DNA of 64,000 nucleotides from Silene latifolia. Taxonomy: Eukaryota; Streptophyta; Magnoliopsida; Caryophyllales; Caryophyllaceae. Below the pieces are notes generated by a model. That model had not been told where the DNA came from. It made no database searches and saw nothing but the letters and a program-made list of their open reading frames with translations. The stretch spans positions 167,768,325-167,832,324 of the forward strand of contig NC_133536.1 in assembly GCF_048544455.1 (NCBI RefSeq), given 5' to 3'. Made by a program: the position numbers and the translations under genes. How positions within the stretch are numbered: position 1 is the stretch's first letter; each line of letters starts with the position of its first letter. Positions 1-39,423 of this stretch are shown here, piece by piece.

Positions 1-141
1 GATATGTTGTAAAGATTGCATAATATATTAGGGGTAAATGATATGATGTTATTTTTTCGGATTTGATCTCTGATGAATTGATGTGAGATATTGTATATTG
101 GGGGTAATTTATTGTGATTTGAGATTTTCGAAATAATATAA

Positions 142-493
142 GGTGTTGTTTGGCCTTGCTTATGGAAAATGACTTTTCCTTTTCAAAAGGAGTTTATTCA
201 CAAGTTACTTTTCGGAAAAGTTTTAGTTGTTTGGCCATACTTTTGTAAAAGCGGTTTCTCACAAAATTTATATGTTTGGCCCAACTACTTTAATACAACT
301 TTTGTTTGCTTATTTGCTTCTTTATGTAAAAAGTAGAAGTAGAAGTAGTAAATATCTACTTCACCTTTTGGGGGTGAATAATCACTTTTTGACTTCTCAA
401 AAGCACTTTTAAAACTCTCTAATTTACCATGTTTGGCCAAGCTACTACTTTTTCAATTACAAAAGCATTTTTTAAGCTTGGCCAAACAGCACC
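142..493. mobile_element. MITE with GGTGTTGTTTGGCC ends
   Basis: The left end GGTGTTGTTTGGCCTTGCTTA is nearly the reverse complement of the right end TAAGCTTGGCCAAACAGCACC, giving about 21-bp terminal inverted repeats around roughly 350 bp of non-coding sequence. Further TTTGGCC/GGCCAA copies lie inside, so the element is largely self-complementary. I cannot see a clean target duplication, so the superfamily (hAT or PIF-like) is open. It lies 3' of the MSL gene. Confidence 0.6.
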
Positions 494-532
494 ATAGTTA
501 GCATTGCATAATTTGTGGAGCAAATTATAAGC

Positions 533-746
533 TTGTTTCCATATAGGAACGGGTAATTAGAAAAGTCAAATATTATTTTTTTTGGTTCTAACGTTAGAAT
601 GTTAGTAATGAGATCGGCCAAATCAATGCGAAATCAATTTGTTTCCATACAGGATTGTATAATTAGAATAGTCAAAGATTATTTTTTTTGGTGCAAACGT
701 TAGAAAGTTAGTAATGAGATCAGCAAAATCAATGCAAAATCAATTA
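533..746. repeat. two-copy direct tandem repeat, period about 106 bp
   Basis: A segment starting TTGTTTCCATA and ending near AAATCAAT is repeated immediately downstream (copies start near 533 and 639). Scattered substitutions separate the copies, for example GAGATCGGCCAAATC against GAGATCAGCAAAATC. No coding content is visible. Confidence 0.75.
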
Positions 747-1213
747 GTATAAATATTGGGCCCAACTTAGAACGTGATTTGTGGTGTTTTCAGTCCATAA
801 GCGAGGCCATCAAAGTAGGGAGCACTTGGGCGGGAAAATACTAAGAGAATTTTATCTACAAATAAAATATGTGTTACATTACCCCTTTTGTTGCAAGCTT
901 TTAAATGCAATTGGTTGTAAAAGTACCACATTTTCCTCTTCTGCTATTACTTATGAAGTACCGCAGCCTTTTCGTCAGAAATCAATAAGGATATGCAGAG
1001 TTTTATTTACATCGTCATTTGTTTAAATAATGAATCATGATATTGACAATCAAGAATACTTTTTGGTCTTTTTAGTAATAGAAGAAATCACACTGAAATA
1101 AGCAAGAAAGAATAATGTGCCAATTGAATACAGGGCAAGACTACTTGCAAATTTGACAAATGGTAATCTTAGTTGTTTGTGAGTACATCCCTTCGAAGAA
1201 GAATAAAAAGAGG
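747..1213. other. 3' flank of the MSL gene, no gene seen
   Basis: This is AT-rich sequence directly downstream (on the minus strand) of the MSL stop codon. It should contain the 3' UTR and poly(A) site. I cannot place the cleavage site. The 81-codon open frame at 781-1026 has no recognisable features. Confidence 0.4.
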
Positions 1214-30366
<29,153 letters not shown>

Positions 30367-30511
30367 TGTAATGAAAAGAAGATTAAATCTTTAAGCAGGT
30401 TTTTAGAATGACTATATTATTGCATGAAAGTTTGTCATTTGAGTTTGATTAATATACCCATACCACTCGTCAATCACTCCAATTTCGTACATTTAAATAA
30501 TACTAAGTAAA

Positions 30512-30706
30512 ATACTCTCTCCGCCCCGTTAATTTGTTTATCTTTCATGTTTCCATAAAACGAAGCAAAGATGAGGGACCAATTAAGTAGATTGAGTATG
30601 GAGAATCAAATCACTCATCAAAAGCATTTCTAAAATAGAATGATAAACAATTGACTGAGACACATCAAAATGAAATAGGTAAACAAATGACCGAAAAAAA
30701 ATGAGT
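30512..30706. mobile_element. Stowaway-like MITE upstream of the MSL gene
   Basis: The left end CTCTCTCCGCCCCGTTAATT and right end GACCGAAAAAAAATGAG are related as inverted ends (TTTGTTTATC against GTAAACAAATGACCG), with TA on both sides. It sits about 150 bp upstream of the MSL start codon, so it could lie in the promoter or 5' UTR. Confidence 0.55.
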
Positions 30707-32306
30707 ATATTTTAACCAAACTAATTTAGAACCCGTGCAAAGTTGTACGAGCGTATATAAATAATTATACAAATTTTATGATTACAGTATTATTGTATTA
30801 ATAGATGGAACATTATCATGTACAAATAATTTATATTATTACAAGAGATGTGATGTAATTAAAAATATACTTAAATGAATTGTATGACAAATACAAACGA
30901 ACGATTATAACAATGTTAAGCATTTAATGTCTAACGCAAATTATTCTCTTTAATCACGATAATATCGTTATATCCAAGTGAGCACTCTATTTTTTTTTTT
31001 TGCCCTATATTGTCCTTCGAACTATCAAGCAAATATAAAAAACAATTATACTTGTTAGTTTATTTATTAACAAATCTAAATTAAATATGTTGAGCTCTTA
31101 TAAGTTCAGTAAGTACCCATCTTTTATAAGTTCAACTCCTACAAATTCAAATTAGAAAAGTTAAGCTTAGACCTTGTAACATCAACTTGACCAAATTAAC
31201 AACCCGAGGCCCGGAATTGACATGAACTACAACACCCGAATGACATCCGAAACCTGAATTCACCCGATCCGGGACCCAACGCGAAATGACCTGATCCGAA
31301 ACCACTCAACCCGAAAATAACTCGATAAAACATAAACGTAACCGATCCAAAAAGACTTGAAATGATTTTTTCTCTCCTAATCATTGTTCTGAAAATGACC
31401 CGGCCCGCCTGGCCCGACCCACAAACCTTAAACAAACTTGTAATCCGAAATGACCTACTCGACCCAAACTAACACGAAAATATGTCAATCCCGAAATGAC
31501 CCCGACCCGGCTTATCCGTTTGTCGGATCTAGTATTTAAGCTCTTATATGTGCGATAAGCTTTTATATATTCAGTTTAGAAAAGTTAAGCTCTTATAAGT
31601 TGAGTTTAGAAAATTTAAGCAAACTTAACTTTAAAAGAGTAGGACCTTAAATCAGCATATTGGTTAACATATTCTAAAATAGGAATATTACTTCATTTTA
31701 CAATGACAATAATAATCTACTACTTACCGAAAACTGTAACTAATTCTGCTTATCAAAACATGTTTTATAATAAAATATGTCATTTATAATAATATGCCTT
31801 TTTAATATATTTATGATAAAAGTAATCCGCTAATTTAATTATCAATTGTTTTTTTTTTTCGAACTTGTGCTTATTGTTAAACTAGTAACGTAGTTAACTT
31901 ATAAAAACGAAAAAGCACAGTAAGTATTAAATATGTCTTTGAAATTTTCTACATGCATTTGCCATATTCTTTTCCCTTCAGTATTCCGTTTTTATTGTTT
32001 AATTAATAACATGTACTCTAAGGGTATATGTTATTAAATCAAATGTCCAGATGAACTAAAAAAATGTGAAATAGCTAAAAAAAATATTTAACAGATGCGA
32101 CATGATAATAAGAAATATTATACTCCATATTTTTTAAATGTACAAAAAAATATGTTTGGCTTTTTGCAATACAAAAGGTAAAAGTATCACTATTGATACA
32201 ACTACTACATATATCAATTGACATTAGTTAAGTAAAATTTGCAAATTCCGAATTTCACTTCAAAATGATACTTATTATTTTTGAAAATCTAATTGTTGTT
32301 TGTTTG

Positions 32307-32337
<31 letters not shown>

Positions 32338-32656
32338 GGTTAAGAAAAATAATAAACATAAGTTTGGGAAGTTTCAAAATGCTATAAATCAAATAATATC
32401 AGTAAATTTGGTCGATCTGTACATTTTAGGAATGTTCATGTATAATTTTTAGAAAGAATTAAAAAAAGAATTAGATTTATAATTTGTGAAGTTAGGAGGA
32501 AAATCTAAATTAAACATTGAATGTGGGATTGACACTGGCATAATGGTTTCTCTATTATACATTTATATAGAATAGAATATAGATATCGATGTACCGAAAA
32601 TCGAGTAATATATAACTAATATAGATCCCGTGTAGTGCATGAACGTTATATAACGG
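30707..32656. other. intergenic sequence with decayed MITE pieces, no gene seen
   Basis: AT-rich. At about 31196-31535 there is a CCCGA/ATGACC-rich block ending GTCGGATCTA, whose reverse complement resembles the end of the hAT-type element at 19450. It seems to split a piece rich in CTTATAAGTTCAG, related to the TTCAG MITE at 27643. A long T tract lies near 32309-32331. No ORF is convincing. Confidence 0.4.
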
Positions 32657-33509
32657 TTTTTTTTTGGGTTTTTCTATATAGTACCCTCGTGTTATCCGAA
32701 ATTCTACTTGGTACCCCTGCATTTTAAAAATCATCAATGGTACCCCTAAGTTTTATTAGTAATTCTCAGCCGTACCCTTTTAAATTTTTCCGTCACCTTG
32801 GCTCCGTTAAGTGGGTATGTGTTATCTGAAATTCTACATGGTACCCCTGCATTTTAAAAATCATCAATGGTACCCCTAAGTTTTATTAGTAATTCTCAGT
32901 ACCCTTTTAAATTTTTCCGTCACCTTGGCTCCGTTAAGTGGGTATGTGGCATGCTGATGTGGCTTTTTATTAACACGAATTTGCATTATGCCTTGTTATT
33001 CTTCTCATCATCCCCAACCTCCCTTAATCACCATTATGGGTATGTGGCATGCTGATGTGGCTTTTTATTAACACGAATTTGCATTATGCCTTGTTATTCT
33101 TCTCATCATCCCCAACCTCCCTTAATCACCATTAAATTAGATATGAACATCACTCCTACCCGAGCAAAACCCAAATTCATTTTCACATTCACCATCATCA
33201 TTCTTTTTCACAAACTAATTTCACCCTCATTGTCGCCATTGCTTCCTTCAATTTCTTACACTACAACAAATAAGGTAATTGGCGATCATATAAGGCGACT
33301 GAGAACAGTCGCCATTAAGAATAAAGCGACTAAGGCCCGTCGCCCGCACTTCGTAGCTAGGTTTAGTCGCTTTTGGCGACAGACTTAAATCGCCAATTTT
33401 GGCGACTGAATTTTTTTAAAGCGGGCGACAGAAACTCGTCGCCAAAATTGGCGACTGTGTTGGGTCGCCAATTTAGCGACTGTCATCAGTCGCCTTTTTT
33501 CAAGCCACG

Positions 33510-34340
33510 TCACCTCCAAATTAATGTGTTTTCTGATATTGGTTTCTTTCTCTTTCCACTCCTTTTATTACCCTTCTTCCCCTTCAAAACAATATTTCCT
33601 TCACTTGTCTCATATCTATCCCTTTGACATTTCTTACATTTGTCAAGCAAAGCATCATCTTTCCAAAAAAGCATACATCCTTTAGGACATACATCAATCT
33701 TTTCATGTGGAAGTTGAAGACCTTTGACCACTTTCTTGGTATTATAGAAATTTCGGGTCATAACATTATTATCGGGTATAACATACTCAACCAACGTAGC
33801 AATACTATCAACGGCTTTAAATGGCATATTATACTCACATTTTAAAGAAACTATCCTGGATGCAACTTGTAACAATGGCATTCTACTCCCCTCATATAAG
33901 GTTTTTTCGGAAGCACTTAGCATGTCAAAAAAGGATTTTGCTCTTGGGTTTGGTTGTTCTTCATCAATCATTGGTACACGGTCGTCATTAATGAAATCAT
34001 TAGACTGAAAGGCATCAAGTACCATTTCTCTATATGGGTTCTCATTTTGTTGGATTTGAGGCTCTTCGGGATAATATTTTTCTCCATGGGAGATCCAATT
34101 GTAGTAGTTTGGAAAAAAATCATTTGTAACAAGATGCTCTTCTACTTCAATGTCAAATAAATATTTTAAGTTTTTACATTTAGTACAAGGACACCTAAGT
34201 TTATGTTGTTCCAAATCATATGAATCTTGACATCTAGCAAATTCAATAAATCCACGAACTCCCTTTACAAATCTAGCGATAGGACGTTTCTTCTTATCTA
34301 CTCTTTCTTCGTACATCCAAATACGTTCGGATCTCTTCAT
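33510..34340 (-). pseudogene. CACTA transposase N-terminal part (Transposase-associated domain)
   Basis: This 276-codon frame begins MKRSERIWMYEERVD and carries the transposase-associated domain with FARCQDSYDLEQHKLRCPCT and CKN cysteines, then the lead-in of the TNP2 transposase (FFDMLSASEKTLYEGS, SLKCEYNMPFKAVDSI, DVCPKGCMLFWKDD). It stops after a basic tail (KRSGKRKKP). The catalytic TNP2 core that normally follows is missing, so the product cannot be a complete transposase. Confidence 0.85.
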
Positions 34341-34489
34341 TTTAATCTATAAGCAATATATAGCAAACTAACCATTTTAAATAATAATATTTAATTTCAA
34401 CAAAAAAAGCAATGGTTATCTCATCCTCCATTTTATGCTAATTTCAAGATTTCAATTGGGTCCTTATCACTCCAACCTAAACCCATCAA

Positions 34490-34706
34490 TGTACATTTCA
34501 AGTCACTAGCAAACACACATTTGTGAATTATTAATGAGAAAAAAATTCGGCAGCAATTCCCCTTAGTTCTCCAAATACACAATGTGGAAAAGATACATAT
34601 TCCACATATGTATTCAGAGAACATTGGAGAAAATTGCAACCAAATTCTTTTCTCATTAATAAAATCACAACTATGTGTTTACTACCTAAGTGACTTGAAA
34701 CGTACA
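34490..34706. repeat. 217-bp imperfect foldback inside the CACTA element
   Basis: The arm starting GTACATTTCAAGTCAC reappears inverted as GTGACTTGAAACGTAC. Between them TTAATGAGAAAAAAATTC pairs with GAATTTGGTT-side sequence ending CTCATTAAT, closing on a short loop near 34591. Mismatches are spread along about 100-bp arms, as in a hairpin precursor. Confidence 0.7.
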
Positions 34707-36617
34707 AAGACAGTCCCAAAATGAGGACTATTCAAGAATTGCTCCTAATGAGTAATTCTTGAATGGGTACTAGGTCATTATATATTAAACAAGTTGTCAA
34801 AATTATAAGGCAAATTTATACAATCCCCTAATCAAATGACATTACTAATTTAACAAATTTATACATCATGCTCATTCTAACTTAATTTCGTTAATTATAA
34901 GACAAATTTATACAATCCTAACATTATACTAACTTCATAAAACTATACTACCTTCAACAATACTACTTCAATATTACTAAAACTAAGTTACTACCTTCAA
35001 TAATACTAATATTATCAAGATAACCTTCAATTACATCCCCTAATCAAATCACATTACTAATTTAACAAAAACCCCAATTTCTATCCCTAACTCAAATTAA
35101 TTAACAAAAATACTAATTAAATTACAACTACATACATTAATAAGCATCACTAATGTATAAATTACAACTAGATACTAAATAAGCATCACAACTTAAACAA
35201 AATATGAAGGATTGAAGTAATTAAATCAATTTGAGTCGAAAACAAACCTTTATTAAAAAGAAAAACAAAGGGTCGGTAGTGTTGTGGTGATGTGGTGTGC
35301 GGATGGCCGCGGCGAGTGGTGGCGTCCGGTGGTCGTTGTAGTTGGTGGTGGCGTCGGGTTGTCGGGTTTCTTGGCGATTTTTTTTTTTTGGTTGATGATA
35401 GAATGAATGAGGGACGGGGTGAAGAAACTGGCAAAAAAAAAATTAACAGGCTATTAGCGACCGTTTTTGGTCGCCAAATTGGCGACGGGTATTGGTCGCC
35501 AAATTTGGCGACTGTTTTCGGTCGCCAAATTGGATAATATTCGGTCGCCCTTGGATTTCATACGGATTTTTGGATAAAAAGCTATAGTCGCCAAATTGGC
35601 GACGGGTATTGGTCGCCCGAGTTTTTTTTTCTGTCGCCAAATTGGCGACTGTAGCATGTCTGTCGCCTTTGTCTTGTTTTCTTGTAGTGTTAATTGAACT
35701 TTTGTTTTCTCAATAAATTATTATATACATTTGCCACAACCACCAAATATCTACAAATTCAGCTTCACACAACCTCCAATTTATCCCCGAATCCCCTCTC
35801 CATCGTAAAAGCGCACAATCACACCTCATATTCCGCTAACTCGCTAAGCCCCTAACCACCATTGTAGTAGTTCTTCTGCCTTTTTTCAACTCACGGCCAC
35901 CGTCCTGATATCAATTCATCCAGGATCGACGACCCATAAAGCTTACATATTCAATTAGATCTATTGATTTTGATATTGGGCATGTCCGTAGTAGGGGTTG
36001 AGTTGAATAAGCAATCTTGCATGACTGTCGCGAAGAAAGTCATGATTTAAGGTGATGGTGGTGACATTATAGGAAGGAGCCATAGTTTGATTTGGTGCGT
36101 ATTTTTGATGGTTGGTTGATTGAAGTGGAGATCTTTAGACTTTATGGATCCATATTAGTGTTTAGTGCCATGTCAAGAAGAAAATGAAGCCACATCAACA
36201 CTTAGCATGCCACATACCCAGTTAACGGAGCAAGGTGACGGAAAAATTTAAAAGGGTCACGGCTGAGAATTACAAATAAAACTTAGGGGTACCATTGATG
36301 ATTTTTAAAATGCGGGGGCACCACGTAGAATTTCGGATAACACGAGGGTACTATATAGAAAAACCCTTTTTTTTTTTATTTTTTTTTTAAGTTTTACTTG
36401 TAGATTGAACAACATCATAACTAGCCAAAAAAATAGAGGAATTAGATATCAATTAGTAGACTATACATCACTTGTATACAACTGGTTTCCTCAACAAAAA
36501 AAAATTGTATACACCTAAACTCTAATCTCATCCATGACTAAATTTTTTAAGGTATAGAAAATCGCAACATTTATATTTCTTTAATTTATGATTTTTTTTT
36601 ATAAAATTAGGATCTTT

Positions 36618-36618
<1 letters not shown>

Positions 36619-36704
<86 letters not shown>
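36619..36704. repeat. (TA)n microsatellite
   Basis: About 86 bp of uninterrupted TA dinucleotides. Confidence 0.95.
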
Positions 36705-36709
<5 letters not shown>

Positions 36710-37332
36710 AGCTGGTTGAAACACTGTGAATGCAACACGTGTCAACCCAGCATTAAGTACGAGTATTAGTTACAGCTGAACATTAAATATAAACATAATA
36801 AATGCAGCATAAATCTTAGTAAATATTAATTATAATTTAATAAATTTTATTATAAAATTATATTAAATAATTACGTTGATTTGATTCTAACTTTATTAAA
36901 AAAAATATTTTGATAAAAATTCTAAATTGTAAATAAAAACGTTCATTGCAAAAAATGCTTTCAATCGAGTATACTTTTCATTATATTTATTAACATTATT
37001 TGATATGTAGAGATGATTAAAGTGAGCATCTTACAATGTTTCACATTTACGTAAAAAATATTTTGAGAAAGTTATAAAACTTAGACCATTAATTTTATTA
37101 AGAAAAATATATTTTAAAGAGTCATTGTATATATTAAAAAAAAACTTTTAAAAAAAAACTACTAAGATATAAGTTTTTATAGTGTGGGAACGAAAAAACT
37201 ATATTGCGACGAAATGAATACATATGGGATTTTGAGAGGTTTAAATACTGTGATAACGAGTATGTATGTACACAGTAATCACGAATGAGTTTGAATAATT
37301 AAAAGAAAAGTAATGATTATTAAGTAATATAA
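36705..37332. other. AT-rich intergenic sequence, no gene seen
   Basis: No ORF, repeat end or RNA gene is recognisable between the TA tract and the Mutator-like MITE. Confidence 0.4.
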
Positions 37333-37341
37333 TATTATATA

Positions 37342-37728
37342 GGGTTTTTATACGTGCTACCCCGTGTTTCTTCGCATTCTACGTGATACCCCTATATTTT
37401 TGAAAATATAAGTGGTATCCCTAAATGTAGTAAAATGTTCTAAAAATACCCAATCTACTAAAAATCACGTTTAAATATGTTATATTTTGTAAAGAAAATA
37501 TGTTTACAATTGAGTAGACGATGTTTATGTTAATGACATGACAAATTATTGCCAAAAAAATCAATAAAAAATGTATAAATTAAACATTCTAAAGAGGCGG
37601 ATTAGAGCATTTTCGGTATTAATTTTAAGATGTTTTTATCATGTTTAGGGGTACCACGGGTATTTTTGAAAAGCGAGGGGTATCACATAGAATTCGAATA
37701 AGTACAAGGGTATCATGTAGAAAAACCC
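37342..37728. mobile_element. 387-bp Mutator-like MITE, relative of the 32666 element
   Basis: The ends GGGTTTTTATACGTGC and GTATCATGTAGAAAAACCC share the terminal sequence and the GGTACCCCT-like inner blocks of the larger element at 32666. The 9-bp target duplication TATTATATA is exact (37333-37341, 37729-37737). No coding capacity. Confidence 0.88.
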
Positions 37729-37737
37729 TATTATATA

Positions 37738-38163
37738 AATAACATGAAAAAGTAAAATACACATTAGATTTTTCTTTAATATCTTTAGTTAAATATGTAT
37801 ACGTCAAGAACAAAACATTAGTTATGACTAACTAGATATTACCTTTATTTAAATATTTTATACGTTATCTTATAAAAATGATATTTGAGAAAATTCAACC
37901 TATTTTATTTACGGTAAACTCTTAAACATCGTTATATATAGTTGTTAAAAAAAACAAAAGGTGCAAATTTCTGATAGATATGTTTGACACATAGCACATG
38001 TAAGACACAACCAAAACATTTGAATAAGTTTAGTTTGGGCCATATATGTTTGATACATAAATATCAAACGTTATACATACAAAATTAAAAATTGCATAAA
38101 ATTATATTCACATCATTTTGAATAAATCTTTTAACTGATTTGGAACATAACGTATCGTGAAAT
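37738..38163. other. AT-rich intergenic sequence, no gene seen
   Basis: Nothing recognisable up to the GATAT target duplication of the Retand-like element. Confidence 0.4.
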
Positions 38164-38168
38164 GATAT

Positions 38169-38743
38169 TGTTCCGGGTGTAATTCCAGAGCAGTTATAAG
38201 TTACCACCCGTGGCTTGTAGAATGATGTCTTGAGTTGGATCCCTCGTCTCTATCGTTCCTCTCGGCCTCTCCTGCAACAATGAACGAACTGAGGGCTTGG
38301 CTTTGTGCCAAGCGTACTCACTCCGACGCTCAAGTCAGTAAACTTAGAGGGATAAGTTGTTATTACTTGGCTTGGGATGTATTGTAGAGAGATAAGGAAG
38401 ATATTACCAGGTGAATAGTGATTCTTAGGTTAATTTATGGATCCTTTCCTCAATGAAGGTTGAGGAGTATTTATAGACTTTCATCTTTTGTCACGTAGTG
38501 GCCAAGTGGCTAGCAGGTGGAAAGACCGTTCTACCCTCGGCCGATGGACCTATGGCAGGCCGGCCGAGGGTCTTGGATATGAGTACGCGGATATGTGTCC
38601 CTGGTGGTTGCCAGTTGCCGAGACCCCAGTGACAGCCGATGGGTTGCATCGGCTAGACTGTCTAAGTCGTTGACTTTGCTGTGGATATCCTTGACCTTGC
38701 TCAATATGTTGACTTGGTCAGCGGTGCAGAATATGCCCCATCA
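38169..38743 (-). repeat. 3' LTR (by element orientation) of the Retand-like element
   Basis: On the plus strand it starts TGTTCCGGGTGTAATTCC and ends ATATGCCCCATCA. The minus-strand TATA box (TATAAATA) is at 38468-38475. Confidence 0.9.
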
Positions 38744-39179
38744 ATTTGCCCCCAGCGTAGTCTATGCCGTGGTATGGGCTCCGATGCATGCTGAGCGTAT
38801 ATTCTGCGAAAGTAATTTCTGAAACTTTTCTGTATTGGCTTCTTCTATCTCGGCCTGGTTCTTATTAGGCCGTACCATATATATCCCCCCTCCGCATGGA
38901 TGTGTAAAGGGCATCCGATGTGGAAGAGAAGGTGACGCTGGCCGAGACCAGGGTTGAGAGTGCCGATTGTTTTTGATTGCCCCCAGGCCGGTGCTTCCTA
39001 GCTTGGTTGATCATGTGGCCGGCGGAGAGCAGATACCTAGGAATTTGTTGAGGAAGATGAATGGGCGAAGAGAGGTGAAGGGGCGTGTTGAAGACGCTTG
39101 ATCACTTTTGCATTGATTGACGTTTGACTGTTGCGACGATTGACTTTCCATGGTTGCATGTCTGACACGTGTCTGTTAG

Positions 39180-39248
39180 CTGATTGGCTGGCGCTTCATG
39201 GGCTGTTCTCTGATTGGTCCTTCTTCATGGGCTTTTCCCTATAAATAG
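39180..39248 (+). promoter_or_regulatory. candidate promoter of the antisense ORF
   Basis: CCCTATAAATAGGG holds a TATA box at 39240-39247. Two CTGATTGG boxes (inverted CCAAT) lie just upstream near 39180 and 39210. The first ATG of the plus-strand ORF is 177 bp downstream, after a CT-rich leader. The arrangement suggests transcription opposite to gag. Confidence 0.55.
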
Positions 39249-39423
39249 GGCAGTTATTCCGTGAAATTGGCCACCAATTTCATTCTCCAAAATTTTCTTC
39301 TCTCTAAACTTTCAAGGGCTTCTTTGTCTTCTAATTTTCAGAATTTGTTACTCCGGCGAGTGTTTTTCTTCAAGGTAAACAAATAAATTTCCTTTCTTAT
39401 TTTGTTAAATAATCATTGCTATC

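Larger units (their letters stand above)
33259..35689 (-). mobile_element. CACTA (En/Spm) element, internally deleted
   Basis: The ends CACTACAACAAATAAGG and CTTGTTTTCTTGTAGTG are inverted and flanked by the 3-bp duplication TTA (33256-33258, 35690-35692). Both ends carry dense GGCGACTG/GGTCGCC subterminal repeats (33283-33500, 35455-35668), the usual binding sites of the CACTA accessory protein. The interior keeps only the 5' part of the transposase gene on the minus strand. Confidence 0.9.
32666..36366. mobile_element. 3.7-kb Mutator-like element with nested CACTA
   Basis: The left end GGGTTTTTCTATATAGTACC is matched by its inverse at the right end, and the inverted repeats continue for about 150 bp (GGTACCCCT, TTTTAAAAATCATC, GTCACCTTG). 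Nine T residues flank both sides (32657-32665, 36367-36375), fitting a 9-bp duplication although homopolymer. The left inverted repeat is itself duplicated: blocks starting near 32690 and 32820, and near 32936 and 33036. No Mutator transposase is visible. A relative at 37342 has a diagnostic 9-bp duplication. Confidence 0.78.

Noticed and set aside
781..1026. An 81-codon frame downstream of the MSL gene.
   Set aside because: No domain, no conserved features and AT-rich surroundings.
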